The notes under the pieces are model-generated. The model was not told the DNA's origin and searched no databases. It was given only the letters and a program-made list of their open reading frames with translations. A program made the position numbers and the translations under genes. 64,000 bases of DNA from NCBI GenBank assembly GCA_945888375.1, contig CAMCZZ010000017.1, forward strand, positions 1-64,000, read 5' to 3'. Shown here one piece after another: positions 8,901 to 18,400 of this stretch. Position 1 is the stretch's first letter, and each line of letters starts with the position of its first letter. The stretch is from Akkermansia muciniphila (GTDB lineage: Bacteria > Verrucomicrobiota > Verrucomicrobiia > Opitutales > Opitutaceae).

Positions 8901-8991
8901 GAGCAAAGACGCGAAGGCGCGAAGTTCGATCCCCCCATCACCTTTCCCTCCGCCTTCGCTCTGACCTTACCGTCTTCGCGACTTTGTGCTT
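8901..8991. repeat. Imperfect intergenic inverted repeat
   Basis: The left arm near 8902-8916 (AGCAAAGACGCGAAG) is an imperfect inverse of the right arm near 8973-8991, which contains CTTCGCGACTTTGTGCTT. Additional CTTCGC/GCGAAG words lie between them. It resembles small palindromic intergenic repeats seen in many bacterial genomes. It overlaps a possible upstream GTG start of the next gene at 8984, which argues for the later ATG. Confidence 0.5.
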
Positions 8992-9019
8992 AAATCCTCT
9001 GCTCCCCGCTTCCTCACCC

Positions 9020-11647
9020 ATGCGCCCCCTCACCCGCCTCCTCGCCCCGCTCCTCCTCGCCTGCCTGCCGCTCTCCGCCGCCGACGCGCCGATCCAAAAG
9101 TTCGGCGACGCCAGCCCCCTCGAATGGTCCGTGCGCATGGCCCGCTCCGAAATGGCCCGCCAAGGCGATCGGATGTTTTACGACGCCAATCCCAAGGCCA
9201 AGTGGTCCTACACCGCGCCTTTGGTCGGCTTGTCCCTGATGCGCCTCTCCGTCCAGACCGGCGACGCCTCCTTCGGCGCCTACGGCGTGCGCACCGCCAC
9301 CTCCTTCCTCAACGCCGACGGCACCATCGCCGGCTACCGGAAAGACGAGTTCAACATCGACCTCGTGGCCCCCGGCAAGGTCCTCGTCCTCGCCTGGGAA
9401 CAGGGCGACCGCTCCCCCGCCCTGCGCACTGCCATCGAGACGCTGCGCGACCAGATGCGCACCCACCCGCGCACCAGCGAGGGCGGCTTCTGGCACAAGC
9501 AGCGCTACCCGCACCAGATGTGGCTCGACGGCCTGTTCATGGCCTCCCCTTTCCTCGCCCACTACGCCCAGACCTTCAACGAGCCCGCCCTCTACGACGA
9601 CATCGCCAAACAAATCATCCTGATGGATCGCCACGGCTGGAACGCCGCCAAACAGCTCCACCATCACGCTTGGGACGAGGCCCGCGCCCAGCCCTGGGCC
9701 GACAAGACCACCGGCCTTTCCCCCAGCTTCTGGAGCCGCTCCGTCGGCTGGTATGCCATGGCCTTGGTGGACACCCTGGAGTATCTGCCCGTCACCCACC
9801 CCGAGGTGGATAAGATCACCGAGATCCTCGACCGCCTCGCCACCGGCGTCGTGCGCTGGCAGGACCCCGCCACCGGCTGCTGGTGGCAGGTCACCGACCA
9901 GGCCGACCGCGAGGGCAACTACCTCGAAGGCACCGCCACCGCGATGTTCAACTACACCCTGGCGAAGGGCATCGCCCGCGGCTACCTCTCCCGCGAAAAA
10001 TACCTGCCCGCCCTGCTCAAGGGCTACGCCGGCATGATCCAAACCCTCGTCCGCACCGAGCCCGACGGCACCATCAGCCTCACCCAGTGCTGCGAAGTCG
10101 CCGGCCTCGGCGGCATGGGCAAGAACAACCACCCGCGCGACGGCTCCTTCGCCTACTACATCAGCGAGCCGATCATCGCCAACGATCACAAGGGCGTCGG
10201 CCCTTTCATCTCGACCGGCGCCGAGCTGGAAAAAATCCTACGCGCGCCGAGCCCCCGCTCCCTCGCCGACCAGGCCGGCCCCGGCTTCCAAGCCCGCGGT
10301 TGGGAGGATTATGAGAAGGTCCTCGCCCGCATCCAGGCCCCGACCTTCCCCGACCGCGACTTCCCCATCACCGCTTTCGGCGCTAAGCCCGGCGCCGAGG
10401 CCGCGCCCGACGCCAACACCGCCGCCCTCGCCGCCGCCATCCAGGCCGCCCACAGCGCCGGCGGCGGCCGCGTGGTGGTTCCCCCGGGCCTCTGGCGCAC
10501 CGGCGCCATCCACTTGAAGAGCAACGTCAACCTCCACGTCACCAAGGACGCCACCCTGCTCTTCTCGACCCGCCCCGCCGACTACCCCATCGTCCAGACC
10601 CGCTGGGAAGGCGTGGAGTTAATGAACTACTCCGCGCTCATCTACGCGTTTGAGCAGACCAACATCGCGGTCACCGGTCAGGGCACCCTCGACGGCGGCG
10701 CCACCCTCGATGACTGGTGGAGCTGGAACAAAAAAGGCCAGGGCGCTGCCCAGAAACAAAAACCCGCCCGCGACCGCCTCGTCGCCCTCGCCGAGACCGA
10801 CACACCCGTCGAGCAGCGCGTCTTTGGCGACGGCCACTTCCTCCGCCCCAACTTCGTCCAACCCTACCGCTGCACCAACGTCCTCATCGAGGGAGTCACC
10901 CTCCTTCGCTCACCGATGTGGATCATCCACCCGACGTTCTGCACCAACGTCACCGTGCGCGGCCTCACTATTCGCTCCCACGGCAGCAACAACGACGGAT
11001 GTGACCCTGAGTCCTCCCGCGACGTGCTGATCGAGAACACCCTCTTCGACACCGGCGACGACTGCATCGCGATCAAATCCGGTCGCAATGGTGACGGTCG
11101 CCGCGTGCCCATCCCCTCCGAAAACATCGTCGTGCGCGGCTGCACCATGAAGGACGGCCACGGCGGCGTGGTGCTCGGCTCGGAATGCTCCGCGGGCATC
11201 CGCAACGTCTTCGTCGAGAACTGCACCATGGACAGCCCCGAACTCGATCGCGCCCTGCGTTTCAAAAACAACGCCGTGCGCGGCGGCGTGCTGGAAAACG
11301 TCTTCATGCGCGACGTGACCATCGGTAAGGTGGTCGAGGCCGTCGTGACCATCGACCTGCTCTACGAGGAGGGCGCCAAGGGCCTCTTCAAACCCATCGT
11401 GCGCAACGTGCAGCTAGACCGCGTCACCGCCACCGCCGCCCCCCGCGTGCTCTACGTGCGGAGCTTCCCCGGCGCCGTCGTGGATGACATCCGCATCCAC
11501 GACTCGGAATTCAAGGGCCTGACTCAGGCCGAGGTTGTGCAAGGCGCTGGAAGTGTATTTTTTCGCAATGTCACTTTCACTCCGGCCAACCTAAAGCCGG
11601 GCAAAAACTCCGTTCCGCCCCCCGCCGCCGCACCCGCCGCCCCCTAA
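9020..11647 (+). CDS. GH105-GH28 fusion: unsaturated rhamnogalacturonyl hydrolase plus polygalacturonase
   Basis: An 875-residue secreted two-enzyme protein. The start at 9020 gives the signal peptide MRPLTRLLAPLLLACLPLSA; the GTG at 8984 lies in a repeat. Residues about 25-420 are GH105, with HQMWLDGLFM (candidate catalytic D170), SRSVGWYAMALVD and the WWQVTDQ region. GH105 removes 4,5-unsaturated uronic acid from rhamnogalacturonan fragments. Residues about 445-860 are a GH28 right-handed beta-helix starting FPITAFGAKPG. It has all four GH28 motifs: NNDGCD (D659, D662), TGDDC (D680, D681), GHGG and RFK. The fusion couples chain cutting with removal of lyase products. It is followed 24 bases later by the transporter gene. 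Confidence 0.88.
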   Translation: MRPLTRLLAPLLLACLPLSAADAPIQKFGDASPLEWSVRMARSEMARQGDRMFYDANPKAKWSYTAPLVGLSLMRLSVQTGDASFGAYGVRTATSFLNADGTIAGYRKDEFNIDLVAPGKVLVLAWEQGDRSPALRTAIETLRDQMRTHPRTSEGGFWHKQRYPHQMWLDGLFMASPFLAHYAQTFNEPALYDDIAKQIILMDRHGWNAAKQLHHHAWDEARAQPWADKTTGLSPSFWSRSVGWYAMALVDTLEYLPVTHPEVDKITEILDRLATGVVRWQDPATGCWWQVTDQADREGNYLEGTATAMFNYTLAKGIARGYLSREKYLPALLKGYAGMIQTLVRTEPDGTISLTQCCEVAGLGGMGKNNHPRDGSFAYYISEPIIANDHKGVGPFISTGAELEKILRAPSPRSLADQAGPGFQARGWEDYEKVLARIQAPTFPDRDFPITAFGAKPGAEAAPDANTAALAAAIQAAHSAGGGRVVVPPGLWRTGAIHLKSNVNLHVTKDATLLFSTRPADYPIVQTRWEGVELMNYSALIYAFEQTNIAVTGQGTLDGGATLDDWWSWNKKGQGAAQKQKPARDRLVALAETDTPVEQRVFGDGHFLRPNFVQPYRCTNVLIEGVTLLRSPMWIIHPTFCTNVTVRGLTIRSHGSNNDGCDPESSRDVLIENTLFDTGDDCIAIKSGRNGDGRRVPIPSENIVVRGCTMKDGHGGVVLGSECSAGIRNVFVENCTMDSPELDRALRFKNNAVRGGVLENVFMRDVTIGKVVEAVVTIDLLYEEGAKGLFKPIVRNVQLDRVTATAAPRVLYVRSFPGAVVDDIRIHDSEFKGLTQAEVVQGAGSVFFRNVTFTPANLKPGKNSVPPPAAAPAAP

Positions 11648-11671
11648 CTACCCACCCTCCCTCCCCGCGTA

Positions 11672-13006
11672 ATGTCCTCCCTGCCTACCTCCACCCCGCT
11701 CGGCCGTTTCCGCTGGCGCATCTGCGCCGTGTTGTTCCTCGCGACGACGATCAACTACATCGACCGAAACGTGTTTTCGTTCACCATGCTGGACGAGACC
11801 TTCCGCCACCAGATGCTGGGCATCCCGCTCGGCCAGCCGCTCACCGACGCGGACATGGCGCTTTTCCGCGAGAAGATGAGCCACCTCGATGCCATCTTTA
11901 AATACTGCTACGCCTTTGGCTTCCTGCTGGCCGGCTGGCTGATCGACCGCATCGGCATCCGCCGCGGCTACGCTGTCGGCATCGGCGGCTGGAGCATCGC
12001 CGCCGTGATGCACGGCCTGGTCCACACCGTGACCGGCATGGGTTGGGCCCGCGGCCTCCTCGGCGTGGGTGAGGCCACCAATTTCCCCTCCGCGATCAAA
12101 ACCGTGTCGGAATGGTTCCCCAAAAAGGAACGTAGCTTCGCGACCGGCATCTTCAACGCCGGGGCCAACGTCGGCATCATCATCACCGCCCTCTGCGTGC
12201 CCTTCATCATCGCCCACTGGGGCTGGCGCGCCTCCTTCATCGTCACGGGCGCGATCGGCGTCTTTGTCCTTTTCTGGTGGCTGAGCATCTACCGCGCGCC
12301 CGAGGACCATCCCAAACTGTCCAAGGAGGAGCTCGCCCATATCCGCCAGGACGGACCGCCCGACAGCGGTAAACCCGCCAAATGGCGCGAAATCCTCGGC
12401 TACCGCGCCACCTGGGCCTTCGCCATTCCCAAGTTCATGACCGACGCCATCTGGTGGTTTTATCTCACTTGGCTGCCGACCTTTTTTAACAGCAACCCAG
12501 CCTTCGACACCAAGCTGAACCTGAAGCAGGTCGGCATCCCGTTCCTCGTCATCTACCTGGTTTCCGACTTCGGCAGCATCTTCTTCGGCTGGCTGGCCAC
12601 CAAGTTCATCGGCCTGGGCTGGTCGGTGAACAAAGCCCGCAAGGTCACCATGCTGATCTGCGCCTGCTGCGTCGTGCCCATCGTCTTCGCCTCGATGACG
12701 TCCAGCATCACGCTCGCCATCGCCCTAATCGCCCTCGCCACCGCCGCCCACCAGGGTTGGAGCGCCAACCTGTTCACCACCGTCGCCGACCAGTTCCCCC
12801 GCCGCGCCGTGGGTAGCGTCGTCGGCATCGGCGGCCTCGCCGGCGGCCTCGGCGGAGCCCTGCTCGCCGCCAAGGTCGGCTTCATCATCAACACCGGTGG
12901 CTACGTGCCCCTGTTCGCGATCGCCGCCTCCGCCTACCTGCTCGCGTTGCTCATTCTGCACACCCTCAGCCCCAAATTGGCCACGGTGGAACTGCGCGCG
13001 AACTGA
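11672..13006 (+). CDS. MFS transporter, hexuronate (ACS) type
   Basis: A 444-residue inner-membrane transporter with about 12 hydrophobic segments. The first helix with INYIDRNVFSF, the loop GEATNFPSAIKTVSEWFPKK and the segment ATGIFNAGANVG are hallmarks of the anion:cation symporter family that includes the hexuronate transporter ExuT. It most likely imports galacturonate or unsaturated uronates produced by the neighbouring enzymes. Substrate is inferred from context. Spacing to both neighbours is about 20 bases, so it is co-transcribed with the pectin genes. A second ACS-type transporter is at 21727-23091. Confidence 0.85.
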   Translation: MSSLPTSTPLGRFRWRICAVLFLATTINYIDRNVFSFTMLDETFRHQMLGIPLGQPLTDADMALFREKMSHLDAIFKYCYAFGFLLAGWLIDRIGIRRGYAVGIGGWSIAAVMHGLVHTVTGMGWARGLLGVGEATNFPSAIKTVSEWFPKKERSFATGIFNAGANVGIIITALCVPFIIAHWGWRASFIVTGAIGVFVLFWWLSIYRAPEDHPKLSKEELAHIRQDGPPDSGKPAKWREILGYRATWAFAIPKFMTDAIWWFYLTWLPTFFNSNPAFDTKLNLKQVGIPFLVIYLVSDFGSIFFGWLATKFIGLGWSVNKARKVTMLICACCVVPIVFASMTSSITLAIALIALATAAHQGWSANLFTTVADQFPRRAVGSVVGIGGLAGGLGGALLAAKVGFIINTGGYVPLFAIAASAYLLALLILHTLSPKLATVELRAN

Positions 13007-13026
13007 AGCCCGCCCGGCCCCACCCC

Positions 13027-14148
13027 ATGAAATCCGCCGTCCGCTTGATGACGGCTGGGCTGCTCCTTGGCGTCCCCGCCCTTTCCGCCGCCGAGGTCAC
13101 CTGGAAAACCGCCCTCGTCCAGCCCGTCGAGTGGTATGCCACCACTCCAGCCCGCACCCTCGCCGACAGCGTCCTGCTCTACCAGACCCCGTCGGGCGGC
13201 TGGCCCAAAAACACCGACTTCTCCGACCCGCCCACCGACGAGTTTCTCGAGGATGTCCGGATGGACCACCGCGACGCCACGATCGACAACAACGCCACCA
13301 CCACCCCGCTGCGTTACCTCGCCCGCGTCCTCTCCGCCGCAAACGACGAGCGCACCCGGGCCGCCTTCGAACGCGGCTTCGACTACCTGCTCGCCGCCCA
13401 ATACGAAAACGGCGGCTGGCCCCAGTATTACCCGCTGCGCGAAGGCTACTACACCCGCATCACTTACAACGATAATGCCATGGTGAACGTGCTCGAGTTC
13501 CTGCGCGACGCCGCGCGGGGCGAGCCACCCTACAGCTTCGTGAACGCCGACCGTCGCGCCCGCGCCGCCGCCGCCGTGGCCAAGGGCATCGATTGCATCC
13601 TGCGCACCCAGGTCCGCGACGCCGAGGGCCGCCTCACCGCCTGGTGCGCCCAGCACGACGAGACCACCCTGGCCCCCGCTTGGGCGCGCAACTTCGAGCC
13701 GCCCTCCCTCTCCGGCGGCGAGAGCGTGGGTATCACGCGTTTCCTCGTCGCGATCGAGCAACCCTCGCCCGAGGTCCGCACCGCCGTCGAAGGCGCCATC
13801 GCCTGGTTTGAGAAAGTGAAAATCACCGGCCTGCGCTATGAGGGCTTCAAGGACGCCGAAGGCAAAAAAGACCGCCGCGTCGTGCCCGACCCCGCCGCCC
13901 CACCCCTCTGGGCCCGCTTTTACGAACTCGGCACCGACCGTCCCCTCTTCATGGGCCGGGACAAAGCCGTCCACTACGCCCTCGCCGAGATCGAGCGCGA
14001 ACGCCGCGCCGGCTACAGTTACTACACCACCAACGCGCGCACCCTCCTTGACAGCCATTACCCGCGCTGGCGCAAACGCCTCGAAAAAGCCGACGCCCTC
14101 GCGGCCAAGACCGCCGAAAAGGCGAAGCGGTCCGCTTCAAAGCCCTGA
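13027..14148 (+). CDS. Pectate lyase, PL10 family
   Basis: A 373-residue exported protein with the signal peptide MKSAVRLMTAGLLLGVPALS, cleaved near AEV. Residues TLADSVLLYQTPSGGWPKN, MDHRDATIDNNATTTPLRYL and YENGGWPQYYPLREGYYT are typical of PL10 pectate lyases, which have an (alpha/alpha)3 toroid. They cleave polygalacturonate by beta-elimination and need calcium. The C-terminal part includes GRDKAVHYALAEIERERRAGYSYY. The Lys-rich tail may be disordered. It would generate the unsaturated ends that GH105 and KduI then process. Confidence 0.88.
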   Translation: MKSAVRLMTAGLLLGVPALSAAEVTWKTALVQPVEWYATTPARTLADSVLLYQTPSGGWPKNTDFSDPPTDEFLEDVRMDHRDATIDNNATTTPLRYLARVLSAANDERTRAAFERGFDYLLAAQYENGGWPQYYPLREGYYTRITYNDNAMVNVLEFLRDAARGEPPYSFVNADRRARAAAAVAKGIDCILRTQVRDAEGRLTAWCAQHDETTLAPAWARNFEPPSLSGGESVGITRFLVAIEQPSPEVRTAVEGAIAWFEKVKITGLRYEGFKDAEGKKDRRVVPDPAAPPLWARFYELGTDRPLFMGRDKAVHYALAEIERERRAGYSYYTTNARTLLDSHYPRWRKRLEKADALAAKTAEKAKRSASKP

Positions 14149-14158
14149 CCTCATCCCC

Positions 14159-15133
14159 ATGCACCGCGCTTTCCGCCTCCGTTTCGTCTGGCTCGCCGCG
14201 CTCCTCGCCCTGGCCCTGCGCGCCTTCGCCACCGCGCCCGACGCCACCGTCGCCGCCGACGGCACCGGCGACTACACCTCCCTCCAGGAAGCCATCTCGA
14301 AGGCCCCCATGCGCACCGGCGCGAACGACCCTCACTGGGTCATTCAGGTAAAACCCGGCACCTACCGCGAACGCATCTACGTCCAGCGCGAACGCGGTCG
14401 CATCCTCGTGCGCGGCGCGGACGCCGCCACCACCACGATCACCTTCGATCTGCATGCGAATCTCCCCGGTCCCGACGGCAAACCCCTCGGCACCTTCGCC
14501 ACGCCCACCGTCCACATCGACGGCGACGGCATGATCTGGGATGACCTCACCCTCGCCAACACCGCCGGCCCCGTCGGCCAGGCCCTTGCCCTCCGCGCCG
14601 ACGGCGACCGCCTCGTTTTCCGGCGCTGCCGCTTCCTCGGCTGGCAGGACACCATGCTGCTCAACCGCGGCCGCCACTACTTCGAGGACTGTTACATTGA
14701 GGGCCACGTCGATTTTATCTTTGGTGCCGCCACCGCGTTTTTCTCCCGCTGCCACGTCCACGCCCTGCGCGACGGCTACATCACCGCCGCCAGCACGCCC
14801 GAGGGCACGACCCACGGCTTCGTCTTCGCCGACGGCCGCGTCACCACCGGACCCGAGGTGATTAAGGGCGTCTACCTCGGCCGCCCGTGGCGCGATTTTG
14901 CCAAGACCGTTTTCCTCCGCACCGAGCTGGCCGGAAACATCCGCGCTGAGGGCTGGCACAACTGGAACAAGCCCGCCGCCGAGCAGACCACGTTCTACGC
15001 CGAGTTCGCCAACACCGGCCCCGGCGCGTCCCCCGCCACCCGAGTCCCTTGGGCCAGGACCCTCGACGAAGCGGCCGCCAACACCCTCACCCCTGCCGAC
15101 GTCATGCTATTCAATTGCTTTGGAAGACCTTAA
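14159..15133 (+). CDS. Pectin methylesterase, CE8 family
   Basis: A 324-residue secreted esterase that removes methyl groups from homogalacturonan, exposing it to lyases. The start at 14159 gives MHRAFRLRFVWLAALLALAL as signal peptide; the frame is open upstream inside the PL10 gene but that part is a shadow. The N-terminus of the fold is VAADGTGDYTSLQEAI. The catalytic residues are visible: D164 in GWQDTM, D185 in GHVDFIFGAA and R242 in YLGRPWR. It is 10 bases downstream of the PL10 lyase gene and is the last gene of this operon. Confidence 0.92.
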   Translation: MHRAFRLRFVWLAALLALALRAFATAPDATVAADGTGDYTSLQEAISKAPMRTGANDPHWVIQVKPGTYRERIYVQRERGRILVRGADAATTTITFDLHANLPGPDGKPLGTFATPTVHIDGDGMIWDDLTLANTAGPVGQALALRADGDRLVFRRCRFLGWQDTMLLNRGRHYFEDCYIEGHVDFIFGAATAFFSRCHVHALRDGYITAASTPEGTTHGFVFADGRVTTGPEVIKGVYLGRPWRDFAKTVFLRTELAGNIRAEGWHNWNKPAAEQTTFYAEFANTGPGASPATRVPWARTLDEAAANTLTPADVMLFNCFGRP

Positions 15134-15482
15134 CCCGAAACCTAAGCTCATTCACTGAGATTTACCCGACCCCCTAGGGCTTCTGCATTTTTGCGCAACC
15201 CCGTTGCTGACCCCTCTGGTGCACCTCGGATTTCGCTCCCTACCATCTGCTCCGCAATCTTGCCCAAAGATGCTGCCCTCGCCCTCGATCAACGTGCGGT
15301 CGCGGCGGTAGTCGCCACATCGCGGGGCTTCACGGCTGCGGTAACGTCCGGCCGCCTCATTGCAGCGAATCCTCTTTTTTGGAAAAATACCCCCCCTATT
15401 TTATGTGGGTTTTTTAGCCCGATTATCACTACTGATTATTGCCCCCGACTAATCACCCCCGCCGGGTTTCGCGTTCATCTCC
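15134..15482. other. Intergenic region before the 1192-aa secreted protein
   Basis: These 349 bases hold no supported gene. An 8-base palindrome TTGCGCAA lies at 15191-15198. A run of C followed by TATTTTATGTGGGTTTTTTAG near 15390-15415 could be a weak terminator-like element, but no good stem was found. The promoter of the downstream gene is presumably here. Confidence 0.45.
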
Positions 15483-18400
15483 ATGTTACCCATTTCATTC
15501 GACGGGCCCCCGTCCTTTCGCGTAGCCGTCGCACCCCAGTCATTACGCACCGCCCTTTTCTTGGTCATGGCCGGCATCGTGCCAGCCGCGCGAGGCGACA
15601 TCACCTACACGTTGCAATTTGACCCGGCCTCCTCGGCCCTGGCCCAGCAGGTGGCCAACTCCGTCGCGGTGGCGGCCGCATTCTACAACCAGAACGGCTC
15701 GTTCAACAAACACTGGAACGTTTACTACAACGCGGGCATTCCGACCGCCGAGGCCAACTACACCGGTTACATGGGCTTCGGCGGCACCCGCAACGAGCGC
15801 GTTGTTTTTCATGAGGCCGCCCACACGTTCGGCATGGGCACCCACGGCACCTACCCGGGCCTGATCTCCGGCGGTGTCTGGAAGGGGTTCTATGGCAATC
15901 GCGCCCAGGCGGAGAGCTTTGCCGCCTATGCGGACGGGCTCCATGGCGACGGGCACGCCATCTGGCCAGGCGGCTTCAATTACGACAACGAGGACGGCAC
16001 CGCAACACGTTACCACCACACCCGGGTCATGGCCGGCATCCGCGCCGACATGGGCATCCTGTCCTACACCCGCGAGGCTCGCCACGAGGCCGTGGTCTAC
16101 GGAGAGACCGCGGTTTTCCAAATCGAATCTCCGCTCGCCGGCACTTGGCAGTGGTATCGGAACGACGTGGCCCTGTTCAATGGGGGCAACGTCTCCGGGG
16201 CCAACACCGCCACGTTGCGCATCACCGACGTCCAGCCCGCTCACGCCGGTTCCTACCGCTGCACGGTCACCGGCGCGAATGAGACGCTCAACAGCCGCCC
16301 TCGTCAGCTCTGGGTCCATCCCGCTCCGCTGGTCGGCCAGTGGGATTTTAACGGCACTCCCGCCGACGCCACCGGCACCCACGCCGGTGTCGCGACCGGC
16401 TCGCCCGTCTACGTCGCCGGCCGGAGCGGCCAGGCGGTGGACCTGGATGGTGCCGACGATTTCATTACCCTACCGGCCGCGGCCGGGCGACTGCGCGAGC
16501 TCACCGTGGCCACCTGGGTCAACTGGGATGGTGGCGGCGACTGGCAGCGCATCTTTGATTTCGGCACCGGCACCAACCAGTATCTCTTCCTCACCCCACG
16601 CGCCGGCGGCGCCGGCCTGCGCCTCGCCTTGAGGGATGCCTTCAACGGCCGGGACGTCGAATTCGTCGTCAACTCCACGACTCTCCCCACCGGCCAATGG
16701 GTTCACCTCGTCGCCGTGCTGCGCGAGCGCTACCTCACACTCTACGTGAACGGCCGCGCCATCGGCTCGGTTTTCGACCTGCGCAGCAGTCCGGCGGATT
16801 TCCCGACGACGCAAAACTACATCGGGAAAAGCCAATTTGCCGACCCGCTCTTCAACGGTCGGGTGGACGACTTTCGCGTCTATGCCCGGGCCCTGGGCGG
16901 CGCGGATGTCTGGACGCTCTGGGGCCAAAGCGCCAACCAGCCGCCGGTCTTCTCCGTGAGCACCCTGACCCTGCCCGCGGCCAGCGCGGTCGAGCCCTAC
17001 GCCGCCCAGAACCTCGCCCCTTACGCCAGCGACCCCGACGGCCAGGCGCTGACGTTTACCAAACTCGACGGTCCCGCCTGGCTCTCCGTCGCCGCCAACG
17101 GCCAGCTCTCCGGTCAACCCGGCCCCGAAAACGCCGGGGATAATCTTTTTGTGGTCCGTCTCACCGACACCGCCGGCGCCAGCTCGGACATCACCCTCAC
17201 CATTCCCGTCCAGACCCCGCCGCCCGCCATCGTCACCGCCGGCGCCAGCGTGCCCGTCAGCGATGCCGACGATATCTCGTGGTTTGCCGCCAACCTGGGC
17301 GAACTCGATGGCATCGACGGCGCGGCCAGCGCCTCCACGAACGACGCGTCCACCTACGTCGCGGCCGATCGCACCAGCAAAGGCCAGACCTTCACCACTG
17401 GTTCGCACGCCCAGGGCTATCACCTCCAATCTTTCACCGTGCAGCATGTGACCTGGCCCGTGCTCACCGCGCCCGGCACCAGCTACGACCTCCAGCCGGG
17501 CGACACGTGGCGTGTGCAGATCGGCACTCTCGCCGGCACGACCAAGCAGGCCTTGCTCAACTACGTCGCCACCTACGACGGGGCCGCGCTCACCGGCTCG
17601 GGCAACACCGGCACCGGCCGCCACCTCACCTTTAACCTGTCCGCGCTCGGCCTCCAGCTCGCCGCCGGCACCCCCTATTACTTCGAGGTCGCGCCCCTGA
17701 ACGGAGCGCCCTTCTTCGAGCTCGCCAGCTCCCGAACCGGTTCCTACGCCGGCGGCACCGCTTTTCGTGGCAACTCGGTCGGCACCATCGGCACCCAGAT
17801 CGTTCCGCTCACGGGTGACTACGTCTTTCACGTCAACCTGACCCGCCGCCAGCCCCAAACTCCCGCCACCGTCGCTTACTGGACTTTCGAGGAAGGCGGC
17901 GTCGCCAACACCTACGTGCCCTATACCCGCACCAACTCCGGCCAGTATGACGGCACCCTGCTCGACCTTTCCGGCCATGCCAACCACGCCTCGGCCTGGG
18001 CCGGCAACTGGCACTGGTATCGCTCCATCGTGCCCGCCGCCACTACCCCGCAGACCGGCCTCGCCAACACCCGCAGTCTGCAAAACGCCAACAGCTTTCC
18101 CGCCCTCTCCGCCATCGGCACCGGCTTGACCACGTGGAGCCCGTCGCAGTGGACGCTCGAAGCCGTCATCCGGCCGGACAACGCCGCCAACGGTTACCAA
18201 ACCATCATCGGCCGCGACAGTCGGGGTGCCCATACCCCGGACCCAGCTCTTGCCGCGCTTTATTTCGGCCTGGCACCGAGCGGCAACCTCCGCGCCGCCT
18301 TCACCGACGCCGCCGGCAACCTCTGGAATCTTACCTCCGCCGCCGGTGCCATCCAGTCGGGCAAATGGCACGCCCTCGCCGCCACCTCCGACGGCGTAAC

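Noticed and set aside
15191-15622. 143-residue plus-strand open frame before and into the LamG/Ig gene
   Set aside because: It overlaps the signal peptide region of the real gene in another frame and lacks a coherent composition.
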